A DNA stretch of 40,280 nucleotides from an uncultured Oscillospiraceae bacterium (GTDB lineage Bacteria > Bacillota > Clostridia > Oscillospirales > Oscillospiraceae), in the NCBI GenBank assembly GCA_934567115.1, contig CAKTJA010000002.1, forward strand, positions 1 through 40,280, read 5' to 3'. Below the pieces are notes generated by a model. It was not told where the DNA came from, ran no database searches, and worked only from the letters and a program-made list of their open reading frames with translations. How positions within the stretch are numbered: position 1 is the stretch's first letter; every line of letters starts with the position of its first letter. This document shows positions 15,111 through 23,757 of the stretch, in pieces. The translations under genes were made by a program, and so were the position numbers.

Positions 15111-15941
15111 TTACTCCCGCACGAAGATCTTCGACTCCGCCCGGCGCGTATAGTCGCGTTCGAGCATCGCCCGGTGGGAGAGAAACGCCTCGTCGTCAAA
15201 ATACTTCGCCCCCTCGGGACAGCCCCTGACACAGGCGTGGCACTTGATGCACACTCCGGTGACCGCAGAGGGGTCGGTCGGGTCGATCGAGCCCATGGGA
15301 CACAGCGCCGCGCACACGCCGCAGCCGGTGCATTTGCTCACATCGGTCTTCGGCGCCGCCTTGAGAAAATTCTTCGGCTCGCCGTCCAGCCCCAGCGGAC
15401 GGTAGTAGGGCGCGGAAGCGTCGCCGTCCACCGCGATGGGCGCGGGCGCCTCCGTCAGTCTGCCGAGGCAGGTGACCACCGACGCGCCGAGCCGGGCGAG
15501 AAGCGTCATATCCTCCCGGTCAGGACGGTCGGCGGCAAGCTTGTCCGTGAAGGCGTGTCGGCAGACAAACGCGCCGGCGGCGATGGTGTGGAAGCCCGCC
15601 CCCTCCAGACACGCGCACAGCTCGGCAAGGGAATTGTCGAAGCTGCGGTTGCCGAAGGTGACGACCGGCACGGCGAAGGCTCCGTTCCCGGCAAAGCCGG
15701 ACTGGAGAAAGGGCAGAAGCTTATTCGGCGTTTTGCCCGCGTAGGTCGGCGTGCCGAACACGACGAGGTCCGTATCCGTGAAGGAACGGGTCTCCTCTCG
15801 CGCGGCGGGCAGGGTGAAGTCAACGGTCTCCATCGGAACGTCAAGCGCCTGTGCAACGGCGTTGGCAAGCGTGGTGACGACTCTGCGGGTCCTGCCGGTG
15901 GCGCTGAAGTAAACGGCGTAAACGGTTTTTATCGTTATCAT
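15111..15941 (-). CDS. EFR1-family ferrodoxin (flavodoxin-like domain plus two [4Fe-4S] clusters)
   Basis: The 276-aa product starts with a flavodoxin-like domain (about 1-150). Its FMN phosphate-binding loop is seen as YFSATGRTRRV, followed by VVFGTPTYAGKTPNKLLPFL. The C-terminus has two CxxCxxCxxxCP clusters (CTGCGVCAALCP and CIKCHACVRGCP), a bacterial 2[4Fe-4S] ferredoxin module. This arrangement is the EFR1 family, common in anaerobic Firmicutes and expected to pass electrons between a flavin and iron-sulfur clusters. The partner is unknown. It is the last gene of the operon, 29 bp after the 71-aa cysteine protein. The ribosome site (AAAGAGAG) is weaker than those of its neighbours. Confidence 0.9.
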   Translation of the reverse strand: MITIKTVYAVYFSATGRTRRVVTTLANAVAQALDVPMETVDFTLPAAREETRSFTDTDLVVFGTPTYAGKTPNKLLPFLQSGFAGNGAFAVPVVTFGNRSFDNSLAELCACLEGAGFHTIAAGAFVCRHAFTDKLAADRPDREDMTLLARLGASVVTCLGRLTEAPAPIAVDGDASAPYYRPLGLDGEPKNFLKAAPKTDVSKCTGCGVCAALCPMGSIDPTDPSAVTGVCIKCHACVRGCPEGAKYFDDEAFLSHRAMLERDYTRRAESKIFVRE

Positions 15942-15970
15942 ACGGCTTTCTCTCTTTCTATAGCTGGCGG

Positions 15971-16186
15971 TCAGATGGAAAAATCCTCCGGCGAGTGCGC
16001 GTTGGGGTCAAGCGCAGCCGGACGCGGCGGCACGCGCCGAAGCGGATCGTAGCGGAAGCGGCTGCAATGGTCCGCGCTGTCCACCACGCCCCGGCGCGGG
16101 CAGGCGACCTCTCTTTCGTTGATCGCCGAGCCGCGCGCGCAATAGGCGCAGCGCGGTTCAATATCCTTGCGAAACGGATTCGTCAT
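15971..16186 (-). CDS. Small four-cysteine protein, probable zinc-binding
   Basis: The 71-aa product has cysteines at 13, 16, 29 and 41 (CAYC...C...HC), a spacing suited to one zinc ion or an iron-sulfur centre. After them comes an invariant-looking FRYDPLRRVPPRPAALDP tail. Short proteins of this pattern occur in many Clostridia as conserved hypotheticals; I know of no assigned function. A near-perfect AAGGAGGG site stands before the ATG, and the spacing to its neighbours (13 bp from the Clp gene, 29 bp to the ferredoxin gene) shows it is a genuine operon member. A role linked to proteolysis or electron transfer is only suggested by position. Confidence 0.8.
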   Translation of the reverse strand: MTNPFRKDIEPRCAYCARGSAINEREVACPRRGVVDSADHCSRFRYDPLRRVPPRPAALDPNAHSPEDFSI

Positions 16187-16199
16187 CCTCTTCCCTCCT

Positions 16200-18506
16200 T
16201 CAAAGGCTCTGGATGCAGATTTTCCCGTCCTCGATCACCGCGCGGAGCTGCGTGACCGGAGCGTCGTAGGAATCAATGATGCGCACGGCGATCGTATCCT
16301 CAAGCTCCTTCTGAATGGTGCGGCGCAGATTGCGGGCGCCGTAGGTCAGGGAGTAGGACTCGTGGGCGAGATGCTCTGCCACGGCGTCGTCGTACGTGAA
16401 GGTGAAGCCCTTCTCCTTCAGGCTGCCCGCCAGCTCGTCGAGCATGATGCGCGCAATGCCCGTGAAATCCGCTTCATCCAGACGGTTGAAGCAGATGATC
16501 TCGTCCACGCGGTTGATGAATTCGGGGCGCAGAAACTCGTTGAGCGCCTTCATGATGCGCTCGCGGTTCTGCTCGTTCACGCTGCGTCCGAAGCCGACGC
16601 TCCCCTCCTTGCGGTCGCTCCCCGCGTTGGAGGTCATCACGATCACCGTGTTTTCAAAGTTGACCTTGCGGCCGTGCGCGTCCGTGACCTCGCCGTCGTC
16701 AAGGATCTGGAGCAGCACGTTCAGCACGTCCGGATGCGCCTTTTCGATCTCGTCGAAGAGAATGACGGCGTAGGGCTTGCGGCGGATCTTCTCGGTCAGC
16801 TGCCCCGCCTCGTCATAGCCGACGTAGCCCGGGGGCGAGCCGACCAGACGCGACACGGAATGCTTTTCCATAAATTCCGACATATCCAGGCGGATCAGCG
16901 AGTCGGGCGAGTCGAACAGGTCTGCGGCAAGCTGCTTGACAAGCTCCGTCTTCCCGACGCCGGTGGGACCGACGAAGATGAAGCTCATGGGCTTGTGCTT
17001 CGGGCTGATGCCCACGCGGCTGCGCCGGATCGCCGCAGCGACCGCGTCCACCGCCTCGTCCTGTCCGACGATATGCCGCTTGAGACGGGCGGACAGCTCG
17101 CTCAGGCGCTTGAACTCCTCCTCGCGGATGCGGCTTGCCGGGATCTTCGTCCAAAGCTCGATCACGCGGGCGAGATTGTCCATCGACAGCTCCGGCTCGC
17201 CCTTGGCGCAAAGCGCGTCCAGCTCGCCCTGCGCCTTAAGCTCAAGGCTTTTCAGCTCGGCCAGACGTTCAAAATCGGGATCCTCCGTCTCGCCCTCAAG
17301 CAGCTCGCGCTCTTTTTCGTAATCCTCCAGCTCGCGCCGCAGCTCCATCCGCCGGTTGATGTTCTCATCGTGCAGGTTCAGGTCCGAGCAGGCCTCGTCG
17401 ATCAGGTCGATGGCCTTGTCCGGCAGGAACCGGTCGGTGATATACCGCTCGGAAAGCGCGACCGCCTGACGCAGGATCCCCTCCGGGATGCGGACGCCGT
17501 GAAACGACTCGTAGTAGTGCGCGATCCCCTTGAGGATCTTGAGCGTATCGGCCATGCTCGGCTCGTTGACCGTGACCGGCTGGAAGCGGCGCTCAAGCGC
17601 GGTATCCTTCTCGATGTGCTTGCGGTATTCGTTGAAGGTCGTCGCGCCGATGACCTGTATCTCCCCGCGCGAGAGGGCCGGCTTGAGGATGTTGGCGGCG
17701 TTCATGCTGCCCTCCGCGTCGCCCGCGCCGACGATGTTGTGCACCTCGTCGATGACGAGAATGATGTTGCCAAGCTTGCGGATCTCCTCGATCAGCCCCT
17801 TCATGCGGCTTTCAAACTGCCCGCGGAACTGCGTGCCCGCGACAAGCGCGGTCAGGTCGAGAAGATACACCTCCTTGCTGCGAAGCTTGAAGGGCACCTC
17901 GCCGGCGGCGATGCGCTGGGCAAGTCCCTCGGCGATCGCGGTCTTGCCGACGCCCGGCTCGCCGATGAGACAGGGGTTGTTCTTCTGGCGGCGGTTGAGG
18001 ATCTGCACAACGCGCTCGATCTCCTCGTCCCGCCCGATCACCGCGTCAAGCTTCCCGTCGCGCGCGCGCTGGGAGAGGTTGATGCAGTAGCTGTCAAGAA
18101 ATTTATGCTTCACAGGCTTCTCGCCCTTTTTGCCGCGCTCGGTGCGCGTGCCGTCGGCTGCGTCGCCGGACGGCGCTGCGGGCGCGTCGCCGCTCTGTCC
18201 GCCGAAAAGCCGGCCGAGGAACGGGAACGTCGCCGTCTTGCCGTCCTCCTCGCCGTCCGTGCCGGGCTCGTCTGTCTCCTCCAGACTCTCCGCCCCGCCG
18301 AAGGCGCTCATCATCTCGTTGGAGATGTTGTCAAGGTCCTCGTCCGTGATGCCCATGCGCTGCATCATCTCGTTCACCTGCGGCAGACCGACGTTCTTGG
18401 CGCACTTGAGGCAAAGCCCCTCGTTGACGCTTTTTCCGTTATCGCTGCGGGTGATAAACACAACGGCGACATTTTTTTTACATCTGGAGCAAAGTTGTGG
18501 CTGCAT
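16200..18506 (-). CDS. ATP-dependent Clp protease ATP-binding subunit, ClpE-like
   Basis: The 768-aa product is a class I Clp/HSP100 unfoldase with two AAA+ modules. The N-terminus is a zinc finger (C6, C9, C32, C35) in place of the ClpN repeat, the mark of ClpE. D1 has GEPGVGKT and VIDEVH. A short coiled middle region around residues 395-450 follows. D2 has GPTGVGKT, LFDEIEKA and the ClpP-docking type VGFG loop, then the C-terminal D2-small domain. It would feed substrates to ClpP. The start has GGAGG 11 nt upstream. It follows cvpA by 16 bp. A usual clpE/clpC CtsR operator was not seen near it, since it is internal to the long operon. Confidence 0.9.
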   Translation of the reverse strand: MQPQLCSRCKKNVAVVFITRSDNGKSVNEGLCLKCAKNVGLPQVNEMMQRMGITDEDLDNISNEMMSAFGGAESLEETDEPGTDGEEDGKTATFPFLGRLFGGQSGDAPAAPSGDAADGTRTERGKKGEKPVKHKFLDSYCINLSQRARDGKLDAVIGRDEEIERVVQILNRRQKNNPCLIGEPGVGKTAIAEGLAQRIAAGEVPFKLRSKEVYLLDLTALVAGTQFRGQFESRMKGLIEEIRKLGNIILVIDEVHNIVGAGDAEGSMNAANILKPALSRGEIQVIGATTFNEYRKHIEKDTALERRFQPVTVNEPSMADTLKILKGIAHYYESFHGVRIPEGILRQAVALSERYITDRFLPDKAIDLIDEACSDLNLHDENINRRMELRRELEDYEKERELLEGETEDPDFERLAELKSLELKAQGELDALCAKGEPELSMDNLARVIELWTKIPASRIREEEFKRLSELSARLKRHIVGQDEAVDAVAAAIRRSRVGISPKHKPMSFIFVGPTGVGKTELVKQLAADLFDSPDSLIRLDMSEFMEKHSVSRLVGSPPGYVGYDEAGQLTEKIRRKPYAVILFDEIEKAHPDVLNVLLQILDDGEVTDAHGRKVNFENTVIVMTSNAGSDRKEGSVGFGRSVNEQNRERIMKALNEFLRPEFINRVDEIICFNRLDEADFTGIARIMLDELAGSLKEKGFTFTYDDAVAEHLAHESYSLTYGARNLRRTIQKELEDTIAVRIIDSYDAPVTQLRAVIEDGKICIQSL

Positions 18507-18522
18507 AATTGGAAAACCTCCG

Positions 18523-19212
18523 TTACGTGAGAGATGCCAGAATGGAATTTGGCGTATTGTTCATAAACCACGCGAGCAGACGGGTCCCGTCCGCGTGATC
18601 CGCGAACCAGGAAACGCCGAGGCGCGGCGCGAGTGAGAGCACCAGAAAAATAAGCAGCGCCCCTTCGCACAGCGAGAGCAGCGCCCCGCCGGCGGCGTTG
18701 ACCGTGCGGAGCACGGGAAGGGAGCAGACCGCGTCGAGCGCGCGCGTCAAAAGCCTGAGCAAAAGCAGCAGCGCGACAAACAGCAGCAAAAACAGGACCG
18801 CCTGAACCACGGCCTTTACCAGCAGGTAGGCCGCCCGCTCCACCGCCGCGCGGACGGAAGCCTCCGCGCCGTCGAGCGCGCCCGTGACCGTTTCGGCCGA
18901 TATGCCGAAGCGCCGCAGCTCCTCCTCCGCGCCGTCGGGCAGGGCGAACGTCCCATCCGGCAGAAGTCCGCCGTCCGCAGCGCCGGGGAGCAGCTGCTCC
19001 AGCTGCGCGACGACGCTCTCCTCCACCTTTGGGAAGACCAGCTCCGCCGCCGGCTCGGCAAGCGCCGCCGACAGCAGCGCCGCGCCGACAAGCGCGAGCG
19101 CCGTGCTGACAAGCAGCATCAGGCTGCGCATCAGACCCTTCCACGCGCCGAAGGCGGCGAAGAGCAGAAGGACCGCCGCGAGGATCAGATCAATGATAAC
19201 TGCATTATCCAT
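18523..19212 (-). CDS. CvpA family membrane protein
   Basis: The 229-aa product begins with the CvpA/colicin V production layout: an N-terminal helix IIDLILAAVLLLFAAFGAWKG, another hydrophobic helix (RSLMLLVSTALALVGAALL), an extracytoplasmic loop of about 80 aa, and two more membrane helices after residue 125. The YxG-type turn after helix 1 and the ALDAVCSLPVLRTVNAAGGALLSL stretch are typical. The biochemical role of CvpA is unclear; in other bacteria it affects envelope stress tolerance. A GGAGG site precedes the ATG. Position between a DUF5711 protein and clpE suggests a shared operon, not a shared pathway. Confidence 0.85.
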   Translation of the reverse strand: MDNAVIIDLILAAVLLLFAAFGAWKGLMRSLMLLVSTALALVGAALLSAALAEPAAELVFPKVEESVVAQLEQLLPGAADGGLLPDGTFALPDGAEEELRRFGISAETVTGALDGAEASVRAAVERAAYLLVKAVVQAVLFLLLFVALLLLLRLLTRALDAVCSLPVLRTVNAAGGALLSLCEGALLIFLVLSLAPRLGVSWFADHADGTRLLAWFMNNTPNSILASLT

Positions 19213-19249
19213 GCTTTCCGCCTCCTTTTCAAGTGAAAGGTTTTTCTAA

Positions 19250-20434
19250 TTACGGCACGAACAGCCAGCCCTCGGACGCGCCGAGCAGCACCGCCGTCCC
19301 GTCCGCGCGCATCAGAACGCCGCGCGCGTAGCGCGTATTGTCCCTGCGCGCATATTCGTTCAGGTCCGCAGTGTAGATCACAAGCCCGTCGCTGAAAAGC
19401 ACGGCGAGATACTGCCCCGCCGCCGAAATATCCAGCACGTCCCGCTGCGTTTGAAGCGAGGCGAGCACGCCCCCGTCCGCGCCCACGGTGACAAGCTTCC
19501 CCGTGCTGCCCGAACGGTAGCGCGAGAGCAGAAGCGCCCCGAAGTCCGCGCCGCCGAGCGTGCTGCCGCGCAGATAGGGATAGGCGTAGTCGTACGAGCC
19601 GGAAAGCGATCCGTCGCCGCTGAGGGCGGCAAAGCGGCCGTCCGTGACCGCGACGAGCGCGCCGCCGATGCTGCCGATCTCGTAGAGCAGCGCGTCGTCC
19701 AGCTCGCAGGAGGAGACGGGCGTTTCCCCGTCAAGCGCGTAGCGGACGACCGTGCTGTTGAACGAGCCGTCGTTCTCGCCCAGCGTGACGACAGCGGCGT
19801 GCCTTCCGTCACGCTCGCAGCAGGCGTCGATCATATAGCTGTTTGAGGAGTTGAAGGTGAAGACCCGCTCGCCCGACGCGTCGTAGACCGAGAGGGCCGA
19901 CTTGTAGCCGCTTTTCTCCGTCACGGCGGCAAGCATATCCGAGGAGTTCAGCCTTGCCGAGATCACGCCGTTTTCGGTCTCCGCGCTCATGTCGCGCACA
20001 AGCCCCTTCTCCCCCAGAATGTACAGCGCGGTCCCGCCCACGTCATAGACTGCGGCGGTCTTCCCGCCCACGCACAGCGCCGGGTTGGTGAAGCGCACCT
20101 CGCGCGAGTAGACCTCCGTGCCGTCGTTGGCAAGCAGCGCGACGCGCGTCGTCGATACGACGAGCAGCCGGTCGCCGAGCAGGGCGAAGCGGTTGGTGCG
20201 GTCGTTGTCGTAGGAATAGGTGTTTTCGCTCTCCGCGTCGGATTTGTTGTAGTTCAGCGCGCGGCGCAGGCTGTCGAAATTGGACAGGTCCCAGCGCGAC
20301 GCCGCGAGCGCGGCGCCCAGCGCGACGGCAAGCGCCGCAGCAAGGGCAAGCATGCGGCGCATCGTCCCGTGCCGCTTCGGCGCGGCGCGGCGGTCCTGAA
20401 AATCGTCGCGTGTGAGATTCTCTTTGTCACTCAT
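19250..20434 (-). CDS. DUF5711-family membrane-anchored protein, probable beta-propeller
   Basis: The product of about 394 aa has a basic N-terminus (1-25), one membrane helix (about 27-46, LALAAALAVALGAALAA) and a long outside domain built of repeated short strands (for example RVALLANDGTEVYSREV, KSALSVYDASGERVFTFNSS, KLVTVGADGGVLASLQ), the pattern of a WD/PQQ-like propeller. This matches DUF5711, an uncharacterised Clostridia family. The start at 20434 overlaps the truA stop by 8 nt, implying translational coupling; an in-frame ATG at 20452 is an alternative. No catalytic residues stand out. A role in sensing or scaffolding at the membrane is only a guess. Confidence 0.8.
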   Translation of the reverse strand: MSDKENLTRDDFQDRRAAPKRHGTMRRMLALAAALAVALGAALAASRWDLSNFDSLRRALNYNKSDAESENTYSYDNDRTNRFALLGDRLLVVSTTRVALLANDGTEVYSREVRFTNPALCVGGKTAAVYDVGGTALYILGEKGLVRDMSAETENGVISARLNSSDMLAAVTEKSGYKSALSVYDASGERVFTFNSSNSYMIDACCERDGRHAAVVTLGENDGSFNSTVVRYALDGETPVSSCELDDALLYEIGSIGGALVAVTDGRFAALSGDGSLSGSYDYAYPYLRGSTLGGADFGALLLSRYRSGSTGKLVTVGADGGVLASLQTQRDVLDISAAGQYLAVLFSDGLVIYTADLNEYARRDNTRYARGVLMRADGTAVLLGASEGWLFVP

Positions 20435-21182
20435 TGAGCCGCTCATCCTCATACCACAGTCTTGTCAGGTACAGTCCGCCGGGCGGAGCCGTGGGGCCGG
20501 CCAGCGTGCGGTTTCCGGAATCCAGGATCGCGGGGATATCCTCCGCCGAAAGCTTGCCCTCGGCGGCGTAGAGCACGGTGCCGGTGATGGCCCGAACCAT
20601 ATTATACAAAAAGCCGTCGGCGCATACCTTCAGCTCCAACAGCTCGCCGCTGCGCGTGACGCGGCAGTAGTATATGGTGCGCACGGTGGTGCGCGTCTCC
20701 GTCCCCACGCTGCGCACGGCGCGGAAGTCGTGCGTCCCCTCGAACGCGCGCGCCGCCGCGTCCATCACGGCCTCGTCAAGCCGCTTGGGATAGAAGTACG
20801 CGCGGTTGACATAGAACGGGTTTTTGATCCGCGAATTATAGATGCGGTAGGTGTACTCCTTCCTCAGGCAGGAGCCGATGGCGTTGAAGTCGTCCGCCGC
20901 CTCGACCGCCTCGCGCACGACGATGTCCTCCGGCGTGTGCGTGTTGGCGGCGAAGGGCAGCCGCTCGACCGGGATGCGGGAGCTTGTATGAAAGTTCGCA
21001 ACATAGCGCTCCGCATGAACGCCGGCGTCCGTCCGCCCGCAGCCGGTGAGCTTCACCCGCTCGCCGCAGACCATGGAAAGCCCGCGCTCAAGCGTCTCCT
21101 GCACGCTGGTCTGCGTTCGCTGCGTCTGCCAGCCGTGGTACGCCGTTCCGTTGTACATCAATTTTAGCGCAATGTTCCGCAT
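20427..21182 (-). CDS. truA: tRNA pseudouridine(38-40) synthase TruA
   Basis: The 251-aa product converts uridines 38-40 of tRNA anticodon arms to pseudouridine. The start MRNIALKLMYNGTAYHGWQ is diagnostic. The catalytic aspartate D52 is in GCGRTDAGVHA, and later motifs (FEGTHDFRAVRS, DGFLYNMVRAITGTVLYAAEGK) fit the TruA fold. The start at 21182 has AAGGA 9 nt upstream; the longer open frame to 21347 overlaps ecfT and is not supported. truA directly after ecfA1-ecfA2-ecfT is the classic Firmicutes order, normally behind rplQ and before rplM; here the ribosomal protein genes are absent from both sides. The gene overlaps the DUF5711 start. Confidence 0.95.
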   Translation of the reverse strand: MRNIALKLMYNGTAYHGWQTQRTQTSVQETLERGLSMVCGERVKLTGCGRTDAGVHAERYVANFHTSSRIPVERLPFAANTHTPEDIVVREAVEAADDFNAIGSCLRKEYTYRIYNSRIKNPFYVNRAYFYPKRLDEAVMDAAARAFEGTHDFRAVRSVGTETRTTVRTIYYCRVTRSGELLELKVCADGFLYNMVRAITGTVLYAAEGKLSAEDIPAILDSGNRTLAGPTAPPGGLYLTRLWYEDERLNE

Positions 21183-21208
21183 GATAAGTGTCCTTTTTTT
21201 GAACTTTT

Positions 21209-22015
21209 TTAAATTTGTGAAAAACGGCGCAGCACCAGCACCGCCGCGCACAGCGCGCCGTAGAACGCAAACGCGAGGGCGTCCCGCGCGGCAAAGCGCA
21301 GAACATGCAGCCTTGTGCGTCCCTCGCCGCCGTGGTAGCAGCGGCACTCCATCGCGGTGGCAAGCTCGTCCGCGCGGCGGAACGCGCTGACAAACAGCGG
21401 CACGAGCAGCGGGATCAGCGCCTTTGCGCGGCGCAGCAGGCTCCCGCTTTCGAAATCCGCGCCCCTCGCCTTCTGCGCGGACATGATCTTGTCCGTCTCC
21501 TCGATCAGCGTGGGGATAAAGCGCAGGGCGATGGACATCATCATCGCCAGCTCGTGGACCGGAACGCCGATCCGCTTCAGCGGACCGAGCAGGCTCTCCA
21601 GCCCGTCGGTCAGGCGGATGGGGCTTGTGGTATAGGTCAGAAGAAACGTCCCCGTAATGAGAAGCGTGATGCGCAGGACCATGGCGACGGCCGTGCGGAC
21701 GCCCTCATGCGTGATCCGGAAGATCCAGAACTCCGCAAGCGTAACGCCGGGAGTGTAAAACAGATTTAAAACCGCGGTGAACACGATGATAAGCAGCACC
21801 GGCTTCATCCCGCGGAAAAGCGCCCGCAGCCCCACGCCGGAAATGCGCACGGAGACCGCCAGCGTCAGGATCAAAAGCGCGTAGGCCGCCGGTCCGGACG
21901 CGAGAAAGATCGCCACGATATACAGCACCGTCGCGATCAGCTTCGTGCGCGGGTCCAGAAGGTGCGCCGGCGTGCTGCCCGGGAAGTACTGCCCGAGCGT
22001 GATATCCTTCAGCAT
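21209..22015 (-). CDS. ecfT: Energy-coupling factor transporter transmembrane protein EcfT
   Basis: The 268-aa product is the T component of group II ECF transporters, which couples the two ATPases to exchangeable vitamin-binding S proteins. Five to six hydrophobic segments are seen, with the two characteristic cytoplasmic coupling motifs: AQKARGAD (near residue 175) and AMECRCYHGGEGRTR (near residue 225). The ATG overlaps the end of ecfA2 by 7 nt, so translation is coupled. No S component lies in the window, as expected for group II systems where S genes are scattered. Substrates such as riboflavin or folate depend on those S proteins. Confidence 0.95.
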   Translation of the reverse strand: MLKDITLGQYFPGSTPAHLLDPRTKLIATVLYIVAIFLASGPAAYALLILTLAVSVRISGVGLRALFRGMKPVLLIIVFTAVLNLFYTPGVTLAEFWIFRITHEGVRTAVAMVLRITLLITGTFLLTYTTSPIRLTDGLESLLGPLKRIGVPVHELAMMMSIALRFIPTLIEETDKIMSAQKARGADFESGSLLRRAKALIPLLVPLFVSAFRRADELATAMECRCYHGGEGRTRLHVLRFAARDALAFAFYGALCAAVLVLRRFSQI

Positions 22016-22872
22016 TTTCCTCCTCCCCTCCGCGCGAGCAGAGCGTCCCTCAGCTCCTCGACCGTGTAAACGGCGGGATCGACGTCCACGCCCCGCTCTC
22101 TCAGCGCCATGGCGATGCGGGTGGCCTGCGGCACGTCAAGTCCGGCGGCGTTCAGCTCCTCCGCACGGGAGAAGACCTCGCGCGGCGTACCGCTCATGAG
22201 AACGCGCCCGTCCGCAAGCACGGCGATGCGGTCCGCGTTCCGCGCGATCTCGTCCATGGAGTGGCTGACGAGCACGACGGTGTTGCCTCTTTCGGCGTGA
22301 TAGGCGCGGATGTGCGCAAGAAGCTCCTCGCAGCCCTGCGGGTCAAGTCCGGCGGTCGGCTCGTCGAGCACAAGCACCTCCGGCTCCATCGCGATCACGC
22401 CGGCAATGGCGGCGCGGCGCTTCTGCCCGCCCGAAAGCGCAAAGGGCGACTTTTGCAGCAGCGCCTCGTCAAGTCCCGCAAAGCGGGCGGCGGCGCGCAC
22501 GCGCCGGTCGATCTCCTCCCCGCTCAGCCCCATGTTCCCGGGGCCGAAGGCGATGTCCTTATAAACGGTCTCCTCAAAAAGTTGGTACTCCGGATACTGA
22601 AACACCAGCCCCACGCGGAAGCGGACCTCTCTGATCCGTCCCGCGTCCGCCCAGATATCCCTGCCGTCGAGCAGGACGCGCCCCGCCGTCGGCCGAAGCA
22701 GCCCGTTGAGATGCTGGATCAGCGTGGATTTGCCGCTTCCGGTGTGACCGATAAGGCCGAGAAACTCGCCGCGGCGGATACCGAGCGACAGCCCCTCCAC
22801 CGCGCTGCGGCGAAAGGGCGTGCCCTCGCCGTAGGTGTGGGTCAGATTTTCAACACGGATGATCTCGTCCAA
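22009..22872 (-). CDS. ecfA2: Energy-coupling factor transporter ATP-binding protein EcfA2 (TTG start)
   Basis: The second ATPase of the ECF module, about 287 aa. Walker A is GHTGSGKS, the Q-loop region reads FQYPEYQLF, the signature is LSGGQKRR and Walker B is LVLDEPTAGLDP. The family usually begins a few residues before ENLTHTYG. The only start that fits is a TTG at 22872 with a GAGAGG site 10 nt upstream, 23 bp after the ecfA1 stop. A GTG/ATG-based longer frame to 22929 would overlap ecfA1 and adds unrelated arginine-rich sequence. It forms a heterodimer with EcfA1 on the cytoplasmic side of EcfT. Confidence 0.9.
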   Translation of the reverse strand: MDEIIRVENLTHTYGEGTPFRRSAVEGLSLGIRRGEFLGLIGHTGSGKSTLIQHLNGLLRPTAGRVLLDGRDIWADAGRIREVRFRVGLVFQYPEYQLFEETVYKDIAFGPGNMGLSGEEIDRRVRAAARFAGLDEALLQKSPFALSGGQKRRAAIAGVIAMEPEVLVLDEPTAGLDPQGCEELLAHIRAYHAERGNTVVLVSHSMDEIARNADRIAVLADGRVLMSGTPREVFSRAEELNAAGLDVPQATRIAMALRERGVDVDPAVYTVEELRDALLARRGGGKC

Positions 22873-22895
22873 TTTCGTCGTCCTCTCGTCGGTGA

Positions 22896-23738
22896 TTATC
22901 CAAGCAGCCTCACGACCGCGTCCGCGCATTCGTCCACGGTAATGGCGCTCAGCGGCGCGTCCAGCCCCGCCTTCCGCAGCTCGTAAAGCAGCGCGACCGT
23001 GTCCGGAACGGTCAGGCCGAGAGCGCGCAGCCGCTCGACCTGTGCAAACGCCTCGCGCGGCGGCGCGTCCATGGCGACAACGCCGTCGTTCATCACGATC
23101 ACGCGGTCGGCGTGGACGGCCTCGTTCATGTGGTGGGTGATCAGCACGACCGTGATGCCCTCCTCCCGGTTGAGCCGTTCAACGGTCGAGATCACCTCGG
23201 CGCGGCCGACGGGGTCGAGCATGGCGGTCGCCTCGTCAAGCACGATGCACTGCGGGCGCATCGCCAGCACCCCGGCGATGGCAATGCGCTGCTTCTGCCC
23301 GCCCGAGAGCAGGTGCGGCGCGTGCTCTGCGAATTTCTCCATCCCGACGGCGCGAAGCGCCGCGTCCACGCGGCGGCGGATCTCGTCGCCCGGCACGCCG
23401 AGATTTTCGGGCGCGAAGGCGACGTCCTCCTCCACAACGTTGGCGACGATCTGATTGTCCGGGTTCTGAAACACCATGCCCACGCGGCGGCGGATCTCAA
23501 GCAGCAGCGCCTCGTCCCGCGTGTCCATCCCGTCCACGTAAACCGTGCCGCCGCCCGGCAGCAGGACCGCGTTGAAGGTCTTTGCAAGCGTGGATTTTCC
23601 GCTGCCGTTGTGCCCCAGCACGACGACGAAGCTCCCCCGTTCGATGGACAGCGTCACGCCGTTGAGCGCGGCCGACGGCTTCTCGCCCTCCTGCGCGGAG
23701 TAGGAAAACGTCAGATTTTCGGTTCGCAGCATGGCCAT
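22896..23738 (-). CDS. ecfA1: Energy-coupling factor transporter ATP-binding protein EcfA1
   Basis: The 280-aa ATPase shows Walker A GHNGSGKS, Q-loop VFQNPDNQIVA, signature LSGGQKQR, and Walker B IVLDEATAMLDP. The A-T in place of P-T after the Walker B glutamate is a known EcfA1 feature, as is the C-terminal domain around FAQVERLRALGLTVPDTVALLYEL in which helix-rich residues contact EcfA2. With EcfA2 it hydrolyses ATP to drive vitamin uptake. It begins 19 bp after the methyltransferase stop. The first ATG at 23738 encodes MAMLRTENLTFSY; an ATG two codons later is equally possible. Confidence 0.95.
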   Translation of the reverse strand: MAMLRTENLTFSYSAQEGEKPSAALNGVTLSIERGSFVVVLGHNGSGKSTLAKTFNAVLLPGGGTVYVDGMDTRDEALLLEIRRRVGMVFQNPDNQIVANVVEEDVAFAPENLGVPGDEIRRRVDAALRAVGMEKFAEHAPHLLSGGQKQRIAIAGVLAMRPQCIVLDEATAMLDPVGRAEVISTVERLNREEGITVVLITHHMNEAVHADRVIVMNDGVVAMDAPPREAFAQVERLRALGLTVPDTVALLYELRKAGLDAPLSAITVDECADAVVRLLG

Positions 23739-23757
23739 GATCTTTTACTCTTTTCGT

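Noticed and set aside
16167..18530. 787-codon open frame opposite the ClpE-like gene
   Set aside because: A shadow of strong third-position GC bias. The minus-strand frame carries both AAA+ modules.
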